Assembly: GCA_036867785.1 (NCBI GenBank)
Contig: CP145421.1
Span: forward strand, 868,001 to 932,000
DNA length: 64,000 nt
Direction: 5' to 3'
Origin: Plasmodiophora brassicae
Taxonomy: Eukaryota > Endomyxa: Phytomyxea > Phytomyxea > Plasmodiophorida
Part shown: positions 35,982 to 47,689 of the stretch, piece after piece
How the letters are laid out: every line of letters starts with the position of its first letter
How positions within the stretch are numbered: the stretch's first letter is position 1
The notes under the pieces: model-generated
What the model was told of the DNA's origin: nothing
Database searches by the model: none
Seen by the model: the letters and a program-made list of their open reading frames with translations, nothing else
Translations under genes and position numbers: made by a program

Positions 35982-36536
35982 TCAAGAGCGGGTCAGGATA
36001 TTTCTCAGGGTCAGCCCGCGAAACACCTTGACGTCCATAATCTTTGAGCATGGCAGGGTGATGGCATGGCCGGGTATCGGGTTGTTGATGTCGAATGGCA
36101 GGAAACGTGTTGTTCCCCGAACGCTTCCTGTTGCCAGCAGGGTGAAATCCGTCTGGTTCAGACAGTTTGCTGCAATGGGCTGGGCGGCGCCCACCGCCAG
36201 ACGAAGGTTCAAGATCAGGTTGTTCGACGTTGTCGCCGAGGCCGGCAGGTCCCATCCGCGAAACGTCTGCGCAGCCAGCGCCTGGGACCCGTACAGCAAG
36301 GACACTTCACCGTCCTTGACAACAATCGTGAAGAAGTTGGGATTATGGACCGTGACCTGGACGCCGACGTCGGCGCTCAAGTGCCCGGATGACGCCAACG
36401 AGATCGGCCCGATGTTGCTCAGTGCAGCCTGCACCTTGAACTCGTGTTTGAACCGGTACGCGGTCACGCCAACCAGGGCAGCCAGGACCACCACGATCAG
36501 CAGGGTGAACGCCAGGCAGCACCAGACGCACCTCAT
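35982..36536 (-). CDS. LEA-2 (NHL/TMEM106-like) single-pass membrane protein
   Basis: Intronless, 184 residues. A short cytosolic N-terminus and one TM helix (LAFTLLIVVVLAALVGVTAY) are followed by an LEA-2 immunoglobulin-like domain: NIGPISLASSGHLSADVGVQ, VTVHNPNFFTIVVKDGEVSL, then FDINNPIPG. Such proteins (plant NHL/NDR1, animal TMEM106) are type II membrane proteins whose LEA-2 domain faces the lumen or outside. The start is the ATG just before MRCVWCC, which places the helix correctly. It is divergent from Elongin A. Confidence 0.7.
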   Translation of the reverse strand: MRCVWCCLAFTLLIVVVLAALVGVTAYRFKHEFKVQAALSNIGPISLASSGHLSADVGVQVTVHNPNFFTIVVKDGEVSLLYGSQALAAQTFRGWDLPASATTSNNLILNLRLAVGAAQPIAANCLNQTDFTLLATGSVRGTTRFLPFDINNPIPGHAITLPCSKIMDVKVFRGLTLRNILTRS

Positions 36537-36670
36537 GCGGCCACCATCGCCAGTATGCCTTAGTCGCCGACAAAGAATGCGCCCGCGTTCCCGGACAGAA
36601 GATTGCAGCTTGTGGCACGGCGTACAGTGACGCGCTGCAGCCGTGTCGAGAGTCGAGACTTGCCACGTAC

Positions 36671-36678
36671 TATAAATA
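36671..36678. promoter_or_regulatory. TATA box between divergent LEA-2 and ELOA genes
   Basis: TATAAATA sits one base before an in-frame ATG of the Elongin A gene (36680). A promoter there would start transcription about 25-30 bp downstream. That favours ATG 36800 as the true ELOA start. The site reads almost the same on the other strand. Confidence 0.45.
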
Positions 36679-36679
36679 G

Positions 36680-37786
36680 ATGCCGAGTGGGTCGCGTCGA
36701 CGGCCGACGGGGCGACAGCGGGCCGTTTTGTGTGCGGCACTGTCGAACAGGTCGGCAGAGGGCGCGTGCCACAAATCCCGTTCGGCCCCGAACTCGCCGA
36801 TGGCGTCGGCCGCGCTGGTGCAGGCGGGCGAGCGCCTGCGCGTGCTGGCGTCGTCGGATTCGTCGGCGCAGGACGCGTCGGCGATCCACGCCGTGCTGGT
36901 CGAGCTGGAGCGATACCCGATGTCGAAGAAGACGCTGCACGAGACGCGAATCGGGGCGATCGTCAATTCGGCCCGCAAGCGGATCGCCGCGCCGCAACTC
37001 CAGCGGATCGCCAAACGCGTCATCGCGTCGTGGCGATCCGTCGTACAGGACACTACGACGCCTGCTGCAAGCAATTCGCCAGTGCCTGCGGTTAGTCACG
37101 TATCACATCGCGTTAGTAAGTCGACATTGAATCACTGCTGTTCGTAGATGAGCGCGGTCCAGCGTCGTCCCGCTGGCAGGGTGCCGTCGTTGGAGTCGTT
37201 GTGTGTTGGGTTCGTGCGCCGTGAGATCATGAGGCTGGGCGAGATTCCGCGGGCGTTCCCAACATCGCTGCTTCTGCAGTTTGTGGCAAACGCCAAGGCG
37301 GACGACCTGATTCGGATCGAGCGCCTCAATCCGCACCTGGTCAGCGAGCTTGACGGTCGGCGAGGTGACAGCGTGTGCGGTGCCGTGTCTGACGGTGCTG
37401 TTTCAGGGTCCTGGGAGAGGATCGTACGTCTCGACATTCCCGATCGGTACCGAGCTGAGCATGCGAAACTGGGATCGCACCAGACTCCACCGGGGTTCTG
37501 GCGTCAGGTCTACGTTACCGTGATGAACGAGCGTGAAGCGCGCCAGCAGCAGTACATCAAGAGCTTGGAGCAACGGCAGGCGAAGACGGCGGTCGAGAAG
37601 CAACAGACGTCCATCAAGCGCCTGCCGGCGGCGTCATCCGCTGTCCGCAAGGCGGAGAAGCGCCAACGAACGTCGGCCTCGTCATCGGCGGCAAACCCTG
37701 CGCGCTCCAGGCTGGAGAAGATCGTGGGGCCGGTTCGGAAACGTCTCGAGATGGAGAAGAAGTTCGTGCGGGGTCGCCGCAGATAA
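36680..37786 (+). CDS. ELOA: Elongin A (TFIIS N-domain plus BC box)
   Basis: Exons 36680 (or 36800)-37090, 37148-37355 and 37407-37786, introns 57 and 51 nt. Starting at ATG 36800 gives 292 residues; starting at 36680 gives 332. The N-terminal TFIIS-type domain reads VLVELERYPMSKKTLHETRI then IAKRVIASWRSVV. Next come the elongin BC box SLESLCVGFV and the Elongin A helix ADDLIRIERLNPHL, and after the second splice SWERIVRLDIP...GFWRQVYVTV. A basic coiled coil ends the protein. Elongin A stimulates RNA polymerase II elongation and, with Elongin B/C and Cul5, ubiquitylates stalled Pol II. It is much shorter than human ELOA (about 770) because the central linker is small. A TATA box abuts the upstream ATG, so I prefer 36800. 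Confidence 0.82.
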
Positions 37787-39024
37787 CATTAAGGGCCGTG
37801 GCCCGTGGGGCGACTGGTAGCTGGGTATCGCGGACGCCGTGGCGGACTGCGGGGAGTCCGGCCATTTCGCTTCGTCGACCGTCGACCCGTCATCAGTCCA
37901 CAGTCGAGTGGCGCAGGCCTTGGTCAGGTACGTGTTTTCGGATTGTCGTTTGGGGATGCTGGTTCCAGATGATTACAACATGCTATGCGTGATCGGTGGC
38001 GCGTTCTGTCGTGCAGTCGTTGCAGTGTGCCCCGGGGCGCGTTCTGCCTGACGAAACGCGGCCAGACGGGCCGTCCCGCTGATCGCGGAACTGCCACGGG
38101 CACCTGCAATGACGACGATGGATGCGTCGCCACAGGAGCGTTTGGATATGAGACCTGATGGAATTCGCCCTTGTTGCCCGTCGAATTTCTATTGCTATTC
38201 CGCGAGTGACTTGTGATCGATCTAACACATGACTGCTGCGTAGACTGGGATCGTGAGCGACGTCAAGCATTGCGATTGGTTAATAAACTGCTATCGGGGC
38301 ACGATCACGTTTCATTCTACAGTAGTGCATAGCTTGAGCAGCCCCTGGGCAAATTTTGTGGTTCGACGGCAGGCACGCGGAAGTTCAACTCGTTACCTGA
38401 TCGATGACGCTCCAGAACGGCATGCAATTGGAAACGGCCAGGTTGTCCGCTTCGACATGTTGGGAGACGCGCTGGCGCCCACATGCACGCTGTCATGCAT
38501 GGATGCTTCCCCACGTCCAGCCTGATAAACCCACATTAGCTGGCACGATTCTGGCTAGACTAGTTGAACCAACCGCCTTACTTACTGGTTTGCATGGTGT
38601 AGGCGAGGGCAGTGCTACGACAGTGGGTTTGACGAAGACGTTCCTGCTATGCCGGCATGATCAAAAGCACGGTCAATCCTATAGTTTAGGCATGCAGTCC
38701 TACATGCAACTGTTTGGCGACGTTTACTTCACCCATGTGTCGTAGCCGCTCGTCTCGTGCCGGCCACATTGCCTTCGGGCGCCGAATCATAGGACGCTAT
38801 GGTTTTGTCTCGTAGAAGCCTTCCGCTTTCCCGAATGGCGGCTTATCCGCCTGAACAATTGGCTAGAAATCTGCTGGTACCGACGTTTCCTACCTGGCCT
38901 AATGCTCTTACGAGGCCCTCTACTCATCGTACTTTGGCAATTCAATTTGTCATCGCTGTGCGAGTCGGCTCGTGACAACGATTTGGAACCGTGGTATATG
39001 TAACGCAACGTTGTGGGCCGCTGA
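37787..39024. other. 1.2-kb stretch with no recognised gene
   Basis: Lower GC than its neighbours. Short frames on both strands show no domain, signal peptide or conserved-looking exon chain. It may contain untranslated ends or a non-coding RNA, but nothing supports a specific call. Confidence 0.45.
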
Positions 39025-40676
39025 TCATTCGAAATTGGTCTTGACCGGATTCGCAGGGATCGTGACGTCGACCTTCTTCCGAGGTCTGGCCCTGCAGTTC
39101 ATGACGACGGCGGCGATCGCGACAGCAAGGATGACAAGGCCGACGGCAGCCGCAATGATGAGCAAGAGCGTCTTGGACATGGGCGGCTCGTACGGTCTGG
39201 CTTGTGGAGGCGACACGTCCTGCTTCGTGCCCTTGGCCTTGATATGCCGCATCAGGGTCATACCAGTTTGTCCAGTCGCTGCTCCGGCTAGGAGACCCAT
39301 CCCGACCCACTTCTGCTGCAAGCCCGTAGAAGACGTGGGGATTGTTATGACTTCCTTCGGGGCGGCGTGGAACGCGAACCCGCCAGCTCCAACTGCACCT
39401 AACGTACCCAATGCTCCATCCCATGCACGATTCCTGTTCGCGGTGTTCAGCTCTTTGGTTTTGCGTTCCAGATCCGATGTCTTCCTGGCGATATCTGCTT
39501 CGCATTGCGCCACCGTGCCGTTCGTTGCTTGCTCCACCTTGCCAGTGATGATTGTCTCAAGATCGTTGAGCCGACATTGAAGATCATCGCGCTCGGTAAC
39601 CGGCGTGATGTACATCTCATTCAACCTCTGGTACGGGTCGCCAGACATCAACGTTTCGTAATGAGTCTTCTGACGCCTGATTGCATCTTCTTCAGCGCGT
39701 TGATCGGCTTCGGTTCGGTTTTTAACCGAGCCGATACCCTGGTATTTCTCGAAGAGATCGGGGTATCTCTCCTGCACCACCTTGTCGATCGCTTCAGAGC
39801 GCAGCAGCGCATTCGCAGCATCAGCCTCGGCCTGCAGGTCCACGATAATAGCATCGTTGAGACTCGCTTTCGCGGCGTCTCTTTCCCACACAGCCGCATC
39901 GTACTTCTTCCTTGCAGCAAGTTTGCTCTTCACAAGGTTCGCAAGTTCGGGCTCGTGTGCGATGAATTCCTTCGACGGCTCTTGTTCCGTATTGAGAGAC
40001 TTGACCTGGTCCGTCTTGCGGTTGGCATTATCGATTGCGGCTCTGTTCTGCCGTTGCTTTCCAGGGTTCTGGAAAAAGAGGTCATTCACACGGAAGGTTT
40101 CCACATAGGACAAATGTCCCATCCACGACTGCACGTTTTCGACGACGTCATCTCTGGTGTTCGCCACTCTATACAACGTTGTCAGTGTATGACGGTGCTG
40201 GAATAGACTTGTGTAACCTACTCGACAGCCTCGACCATTTTCAAGTGGTCCCGGTCTTCAGCCCGGAAGAAGCCGACTGGAGGTATTTGATGGCCTTTGC
40301 CTGTGGAGGCGTGTATATGGAACCGCAGCATGCGAACACCGTCACAACCTTCGAATCTGTCAGGCGAAGACATTTCTCGCATGAAACGTTCAGGATCCAT
40401 GACAACTATCCTGGAAGTGAGTCGCAATCAGCGAGTCGAAAGAGCGTCGATGGCTACAGAATCATACCCCATATCGCGGCCGGCCACGACGCTGTAGCAG
40501 CACTGAACTAGAGTCACTGTGCTCTGGCCATAGTTGTCCACTGTGCACTTGCCGTCTGCCATGCTTTCATGTTGACAGATATTGCAAGAGGAACTCCATT
40601 CCTGGAACGTCTTGTAGGACAGGCCCATGCAGGAACACAGCACCAGAGCCCATACGAACAGGAGGCCGTACTTCAT
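39025..40676 (-). CDS. Cys-rich/coiled-coil/TM protein, left member of a head-to-head pair
   Basis: Minus-strand exons 40676-40468, 40410-40222 and 40168-39025 (introns 57 and 53 nt, both phase 2) give 513 residues. Order: signal peptide MKYGLLFVWALVLCSCMG; a Cys-rich N-domain (SSCNICQ, later EGCDGVRMLRFH); a conserved FFRAEDRDHLKMVEAV; a long coiled coil (about 165-410); a Gly/Ala-rich hydrophobic part (GMGLLAGAATGQTG); then one TM helix (LLLIIAAAVGLVILAVAI) and a basic tail of about 25 residues. Type I topology is inferred. The partner at 40863-42445 aligns in order and shares the second splice phase. I know no named family with this layout. Confidence 0.78.
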
Positions 40677-40862
40677 CTTCACGACCAGCGATGGCAAGGT
40701 GGCTGACCGGAAATGACGTTCGCAAGGGACCGGAGCCCGAAGTTGCCTGGGATGGCGGACGGGCGTCTCAAAACACTGAATTAGCCCTCTGCGCACCGAT
40801 TTAGACTTGCAGATGCCGTCCGAAGGCGCTGTGCCGCTCTCGCAGGACTCAGTCGCCAAATC
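40677..40862. promoter_or_regulatory. 186-bp bidirectional promoter region
   Basis: The two start codons of the head-to-head Cys-rich/coiled-coil/TM genes face away from each other across 186 bp. Both promoters and 5' leaders must lie here. I see no clear TATA box. Confidence 0.5.
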
Positions 40863-42445
40863 ATGAAGGCCGTATGGATTACGTTTAGCACGGCGGCATG
40901 TTTGCTCGCCATGCTGTCGCCGGTGCAGGTCAGCGGCAGCATCCGCACGTATTCGGCCTGGGCGCAGTCCTGCCAGATGTGCCAGAGCCCGGAAGTAAAC
41001 TGCGTCCAGGTCCCAGGGTCGAGTCCCACATCGGCACAGGCAATCATGTCGGTCGCAACCCCGCTTGCGTGCATGGAAACCCGCGTCATCGCCACTGACC
41101 TGATGGTATTCCACCAGCACGGTGCCCGCAGATTGCAACTGCCCCGGGTGCTTGAGGCTCCCTCCATCCAGAATGGCAGGTTGCGATGGCGCGCAGAAGA
41201 TCATCTTCTCGTTCTCTTACAGCAGACCCATGGTAAAAGCCGTCAATAACGAGTTCCTCCGACCGGGCGACAAGGAGCACCTGAAGAGTGTGCAAGCCAT
41301 CGGGTATATTGTGCCTGCGTGGTGCAGATCGGATGTGAACAGTGGCTGACCGCCGCTGCCATCGCAGGTTCCGCAACATCTTCAAGCTGCACGACGGCGC
41401 CATTTCGCTCTGGTCGGACTTGTTTCCATGGATCGAGTGGCTATACGGCGACAACGACGTCGTAGTGCAAGGGCATAAGACGTTGGCGACGGAGCGACAC
41501 ATACGAGAAGCCGAGGGCGCCCTGGATGCGGCGCGCGGCGACATGACGGGCAAGCTGCGCGACGATATCGCCCAGCTCGAACGCGACGCCGAGCTTGCGA
41601 ATGAGGAGGCCGACGGGCATCGTGCTGCGCGAGTCGAAAAGCAACGCATGCTGCGCGACAAGATCGCCGACCTGTCTGCCCAGCGCGAGCCGGCCGTTCA
41701 ACGTCGTCATCGCGAAATACAAGCGATCGTCGAAGAAGCGGACGCGAACGCGGCCGAGAACCGCCGTTTGCACGAGAAACGGGTGGCGGAATGGCAGCAC
41801 ATCATCAAGATCAAGCAGGACGAGTTCGCTCGACTAGAACAGCGCTTCACGACGGACCTGAACGCGACGATCGCCTCGCTCAAGGTCCGGGTCGACGACC
41901 TGACCGCCAACATGGACGCCCTCGTTGAGAAGCGCATTCACGAGAGCCTGCGGGTCGTCGAATGCCGCCGGACGCTCTCGCTGCTCGAGGCGTCCATCAA
42001 GGAGAAGCAGGGCAACGTCGACAAGACCCGGGCCAAATGGTCGACCATCCCGTGGGGTATCGCAGCCGGCCTCCTTGCGGGTGCCGCCGCTGGGCGAACG
42101 TCGCTGAAGGCCCCCGATATTGTTGTCAAAGCGACACCCGCGCCGACAGCGGCGCCGTTCGCCAAAGGGGCTGCCCTGGCGGCGATCACCGCGATTGGTG
42201 TCAACGCGTACGCTGACCGCCTATCGGCGAAGGCCCGTGCCGAAATCAGCCGGGTCAAGAACGCGGCGGCGGCGGCCCGACCCGCAAGGACAAGGGCATC
42301 CGGGCGGATGACCCTCCTGTACCTGATGCTTGGGCTGACCGGCGCCCTTGCCATCGCTGTCGTCGTCGGCGCCGTCATGCACAAGAAGCTCACGAGCGTG
42401 CCGACCATGTCGGATGCGGTCCCGATTCGCATCCTGGAATTGTGA
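40863..42445 (+). CDS. Cys-rich/coiled-coil/TM protein, right member of a head-to-head pair
   Basis: Exons 40863-41121, 41180-41303 and 41368-42445 (introns 58 and 64 nt, phases 1 and 2) give 486 residues. It parallels the left gene: signal peptide (ITFSTAACLLAMLSPVQVSG), QSCQMCQSPEVNC, RVIATDLMVF, GCDGAQKIIFSF, EFLRPGDKEHLKSVQAIG, coiled coil (about 155-350), Gly/Ala-rich hydrophobic segment (WGIAAGLLAGAAAGRT) and a TM helix (LYLMLGLTGALAIAVVVGAV) with a short tail. The first splice was chosen because it brings the CDG motif into register with the paralogue. Function is unknown; a secreted-side adhesive or tethering role is only a guess. Confidence 0.78.
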
Positions 42446-42529
42446 CGCTCGCACTGGCGCCGCCGTTCGCAAAGTAGTACGTTCCGCGCGCCCAGTTGGT
42501 GCAGCACTGCCATTGGTAAAAGCAGGGGC

Positions 42530-42630
42530 GCTATTTTTGGTCCCCCTCAGGCAGACGCGCACGAAGTCCCTTCATCAGGCTATTTTTGGTGCCTGCGCCG
42601 CAGGCGGCAGGCCGACGCACGAAATCCTTT
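42530..42630. repeat. Short imperfect tandem duplication
   Basis: GCTATTTTTGGT occurs at 42530-42541 and 42579-42590. Each copy is followed within 20-30 bp by a related block (GGCAGACGCGCACGAAGTCC and GGCCGACGCACGAAATCC). It lies upstream of the GT61 gene, so it may be part of that promoter. Confidence 0.55.
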
Positions 42631-42721
42631 GTCCAGATCCAGGACAGAGCAGCACGTTGATGTGTAACGGGGGACGCGTTGTCTCTCGCGCGTCACAACC
42701 CGTCGCAGTGCGCGCGCGGCG

Positions 42722-44304
42722 ATGGCGTCGACGCGCCCGACCTGGTCCGCCTACCGGAGGCGCACTCGCCCGATGACGTTCGTGGTCGTGTTCGCCGTCG
42801 TCGTGGCCGCCCTGTTCCTCGTGTCTGTCTCGCCCGTCCTGATGTCGGTGCAGCCGGCGCCCGCCAGCGTCGTCGACCCGCCCGCCTGGGTCGTCGTCGA
42901 GCAGCCCGCCTGGGTCGTCGCCGACGCCGGCTTCCGCTGGCGGCACGGGCTGCCGGCGGCGCCCAGATCCAGAGCGCCGCTGGACGACTCGATCGCCAGG
43001 GTGCCGATCGGCTGCCCGGTCGACGGGCCCTGGTCGACGGGCGCGTCGGCGTTCAACGGCGCGGCGTTCTTCTCCAGCCGCCACCCGATCCAGGTGGTCG
43101 GCCTGTTCGACTACCGCGCGTTCGAGGAGCAGATCGACCTGGGCAGCGGCAGGCCCGTCCCCGGCGCCCTTCTGCACCTGCACTACCTGCCCGAGTTCGA
43201 CAGCGACGAGAACCCGGGTGGGTCGGCCGGGTCGATCGCCCCCGTCGTTGCCCATGCGTCTGACGCGTGTCGGTGGGGTTTAGGCGCCGTGGCGATCTTC
43301 AGGCACGCGTACGTCGTCGGGCCGTACACGCACGTCTACAACTGTCGCATCAAGTGGCTGGCCGGCGGGTGCAAGGTGTTCCCTCATCCGGGCAACGCGG
43401 TGGACGACTGGGACAGCGGGCGGCTGGCGTCGGCCACCGTCCTCGACGGGCGCGTCGTCTCCATCTGGCAGTACTGGGGGCCGGCGTTCTACCACTTCTT
43501 CATGGAGGCGTTCCCCCGGATCGCCCTGGTGCACCAGTTCGTCGTCGACAACCCGGACGTGCGCATCATCACGCCGGCGATCGGCGCCACCTACGAGCTG
43601 TTCGACCTGATCGGCATCGACCGGTCCAGGCTGATCGTCAAAGGCGAGGGCGACAACTTCTTCGTCGAGACGCTCCTGGTGCCGACGCCGACCGCGTGCG
43701 GGCGCGCGTCGCGACCCGCCCTGAAGGCGCTGAAGGCGCTGATCAGGGCCGGGTTCGTCAAGAAGCACGGCGAGCCGAGCCGGGATCCGGGCCGGCGCGT
43801 CATTGTCGTGCAACGACGCGAGGGCGCGCGGGCCCTGCTCAACCACGACGCCCTGGTCGAGCGCCTGCGCAAGGAGTTCCCCCGTGCCCAGATTGGCGTG
43901 TTCCAGCACAACGACAACCTGGAGGCGGCGATCCGGAAGCACTTCCATGCAGACCTGATCATTGGCCCTCACGGTGCGCGTTGTCGCTGAGCGCGCGTTC
44001 CGCCCCCCGCTGGTGTGGCCTGATTGTGTGTCCCGCAGGCGCCGGCATCAGCAATGTCATGTTCGCGCCCGCGAAGGACTTCGGCTTCATCGAGATACAT
44101 CCGGTCCCGGGCAACGGCGTCGACCACATGGGGCCGCTCTTCATCAACACGTGCCACATGCACTCGGTGATCAGGTCCGGTGGACTGTACCGGGCCGTCG
44201 TCGAGCGCAACTCGGCGGGCGTCGGTGGGCCCATCACCGTCGACATTGACGTCGTCGTGAAGCACGCTCGCGAGCTGGTCGACCTGCTGCCTCCGCCTCC
44301 TTGA
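42722..44304 (+). CDS. GT61-family (DUF563) glycosyltransferase, type II membrane
   Basis: Exons 42722-43973 and 44039-44304 (phase 1, intron 65 nt) give 505 residues. A short cytosolic start and a TM anchor (MTFVVVFAVVVAALFLV) indicate a Golgi type II protein. The catalytic part has the GT61 pattern: WGPAFYHFFMEAFPRI, LIGIDRSRLIV, VIVVQRREGARALLNHDALV, and ADLIIGPHGAGISNVMFAP, split by the intron inside GPHG-AG. GT61 includes plant xylosyl/arabinosyltransferases and animal EOGT. The acceptor here is unknown, probably an N-glycan or a surface glycan. Confidence 0.83.
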
Positions 44305-44559
44305 TCGTCGCCCCCCGCCGTCCCATAAATTTATGCCACTTCATAGGTCTCGTGCATGCGTCCGGTGTGTGTGCCAGTCCTGTTGTTGACGTGCGGATCC
44401 AGAGTGACGTTGATGGGCACACGCGACGTTACGACCCAGGCAAGGGATGAGCAGAGCCGGGGACGGGTGCTTACCCTTGGAAAAGGGTGATCCAGTAATA
44501 CTGTTCCGATGGGGGCAGGGCAGTATAGTAGTGTGTATCATACGGCGTGTCCTCGTGGT

Positions 44560-47398
44560 TCATTCGGCGTCGCCCGCACAGCCTCTGTAAAAGGTGATGG
44601 CCGAGTCCCACAGATCGCCTGGGAACCGGTTCACCAGCCGCAGGACAGGCGGGGACGCGTCGCCGCGCCCAGCCGCTGCTGCGCCCTGCTTGTCGCGAAT
44701 GTAGGCCGCCAGGTGGCCGGTGCTAAACCGGAACCGGGCCAGCAGGTCGGCGTTGATCGGGTTCTGGAACGAGGCGGCGATCAGCGTCGGTAGCAGAATG
44801 TCCTTGGCGGCCTTGTCGACGACGAACCGGAACGGCAGACCGCAGAGGCGCTGCAGAATGGAGGGGTTGCCCCAGCGCAGCGATTCCTGGGTCGCTTCGT
44901 TCCTCAGCGACACGTACCCGATGAACAGGACCACTTCCTGGAGCAGTCGCATCGTCGCCTCGTCCGCCTCACAGAACTGTGACAGCGAATGGGGGTCAGG
45001 GGGCGGCGGGCAGTCCCTGCGCGCGGAACGACATACCTTGGCAGCGTATGCAATCAGGCACGAGAGGATGTGGTGCATCTCGGCAGAGAATTGCAGAGCC
45101 ATGGCCTGGATGGCGCGCAGGTCCAGCCAGGCGACATTGTTGATGGTCGACACGGCCGTGGTCAACGACGCGATGACGTTGGCGGGCAGCGGGTCCTGCT
45201 TGGCGTCGTTGCCAATGCCGCCGTGTGGGTTCTCGACGGTCAGCGACCCTAGAACGGTGACCAGGGCGGGGATAACGGTCGTCTCGAAAACATGCAGGAT
45301 CGGGTGCGGCTGTCGCCTGACGTCATAGACGGGGTCGTTCGTGCACACCGCCGATGCCGACAGGGCGAACAGCAATGACATGATGTTGGGCAGGACGCAT
45401 TGCATCTCGTCGCGCCACCCCGGACGGCTGGACTCCGACAAGCACGACGACAGCTGGTGCAGCAGCCCCGACACTGAAGAGAGCACATCCAGTAAGCGAC
45501 GCCTTCTACCAGCGGGACGGCCCGGATCGGACACACATACGGGAGATGTACCGGACGAGGCTCGCCTTCTGATTGGAGCTGCTGGTCGTCGCCGACACCA
45601 CGCCGACCAGCAGCTCCAGGCCACGGTCGTGGATACGGCTGCTGCCCAGGGGAGTCGACTTGCCCAGGGCAACCATGAAGTCGACGAACGGCAGCATGGC
45701 CGCCGATTCGAGGGACGCGTCCGACACGGACGGGATCCTACGCGGCGTCGCCAGATCAGTACGCGTGTCGACGCTCGAGCGCGCCATGTCTTGGCTGCTA
45801 CCGATGGAGGGTCTGCAGCAGACGCATGACGGTCTGCAAACCGCTGTCGTCGAGGACGTCCAGGGCGTGGGCGGCGCGCAGCACAACTGGCAGTTGGTTG
45901 GCGAGGGCGGATAACGCCTCCGGAGCGATGCTCGCCAGTTTCGACGGCGTCGAGATCGCCTTGTGCACATGGCGGACTCGCAGGACGAGGTCGCCTGCAG
46001 ATTGGTTGCCGGGTTCGGAGAACTCTGCCGAACGTGTCGGTATCCCAACAGCAGGATGGTGAGCGCCTGCGCAGGGCGCCCCTTACCTGAGAATTCCGGG
46101 ATCCCCGACGCCGACGCTTCCCGGAACAGCAGCCGAAAGACGGGGACCTTGGCGATCGCAGCGGCGTCTGCCGGCGAGACGGAGGACGGGGCAGCCTGAG
46201 CAGGCAACAGACGTTCCGGGGAGCCTGCCACAGCAGCGTTGCCGTCGTTGGCACTGTTCGCGGCACCCTCCGTTTCCTGGGCCCGCAACAGCGATTTACG
46301 AAGCCGTTTCGCTTTGCGTCTCTGCGATCGCGACGGCGCGACAGACGCCGGGGCATCACCTGGATGCGCAACCGAGGACGCCGTTGTCGGCGCTTTCGCC
46401 GTCACGTCTCCATCGGTGCGACTGCGGAACTGATCAGCGACGATGAACGGGTCGTTGGACACGAGAGGCGCTGACGCACACTTTGCCGGCCCTGGCAGCG
46501 AGATGCTCCAGTTTTCGTTGGGCGGCATGGTCCTGACGCTCCATCAGCTCCTGCATCATGTTCGCCGTCGACATGCGGTTGATGAAGGTGACCTCGCGCA
46601 CCTTGAGGTTCTCCGCCTCCGCCTTCTTCCTGATCTCACCGACCTTCACTTCGCGAAGCTGTGCGTCCAGGTGACGCTCAGCCAATGCATCACCTCGTGA
46701 CGTCATCCCGTTCGCATACCTCGTCCGCCTTCATCGTCTTCAGCTGCAACGTCAGCTTCGTCTGCGCCAACCTCCTGTCCTGCTCCTGGAGCACCTGTCG
46801 GATCCGCTCCGACTGCATCTCGGCCCGCTTCTTTCGCTCTTCGTCGAGCGCCTTCCTGGCGATCTCCGCCTTTGCCTATCGTCGACGGTCATCTTCGCGG
46901 CGGGCACGAACGCGCAGCCGCCGACGCGTACCTGCTTGTCGTCCTGTTTGCGCTTCGCGTCGACCGATGACAGCCGTCGACGTTCCGGCGAGGAGAATTT
47001 CTTCCTCAGGGAGCTGGCCCGGGATCGTGAGGCAGTGACGGGCGCCTGCGCTCCGGGCGGAGATCCACAGCTAACGACGTCCGACCACAGCACCGGTTCC
47101 GGCGACCTCGCCCGGTCGTCGGCGTCCGCCGCCGTCGTGATCGTCTCGAGCACCTGTCCGTGCGTTAATCGCGTCGCCACAACGCCCCACCTTCAGCGCC
47201 CCGGACCTGCTCGAGGTCGGCGAGGCCGTCGCGAACGATGCCGATTACGGCGCGGCACTGCTCGGCATCCGCCGCGGCCAGCAGACGCTGGCGCGCCCCG
47301 CGCAGGACACGCCGAACGCCCAGCTCGTCGTGGTCGTCGCACCTGCCAACCGGGACACGCGGTGCCGACGACGTGGCGACCGTCACCGTCGCCGGCAT
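44560..47398 (-). CDS. SCAPER: SCAPER homologue
   Basis: A multi-exon minus-strand gene. The C-terminus is diagnostic: FIGYVSLRNEATQESLRWGN, then SILQRLCGLPFRFVVD and DILLPTLIAASFQNPINADL, as in SCAPER. Upstream, the charged coiled coil includes RKALDEERKKRAEM and EVTFINRMSTANMM (the FIN motif is also in the animal protein), followed by a basic QRRKAKRLRKSLLR. Stops between these parts fall in short introns, for example 45481-45546 (GTATGT donor) and about 46887-46942. Animal SCAPER associates with cyclin A, ER and ribosomes. The product, roughly 750-800 residues, is about half the human length, and I do not find the C2H2 zinc finger. The start at 47398 is tentative. Confidence 0.8.
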
Positions 47399-47689
47399 GC
47401 CTTCTCGTCGTGTACGCGTGCACGATCGCGGGCGTTGGCCGTCACACGTGCGCAGGTGTACGTCGTCTACCCCAGGAATAGTGATGCATGCAGCTCCTCC
47501 GACTGGGGCCGCGTCCGCCCTCCTGCTTTTTGCAGACAAACGCCGACGGTGCGAGCTGCACTGTCTGACTGCGGACACACATTACTTACGTTGACGGGTC
47601 TGATCAGCGCGGGGGCGCCCTCGTGGGCGACGGGGCCGCTGCTCCCCGGCAGTGCGCACGTCACGGACGCCGGGCCATCTTCCGGGCCC

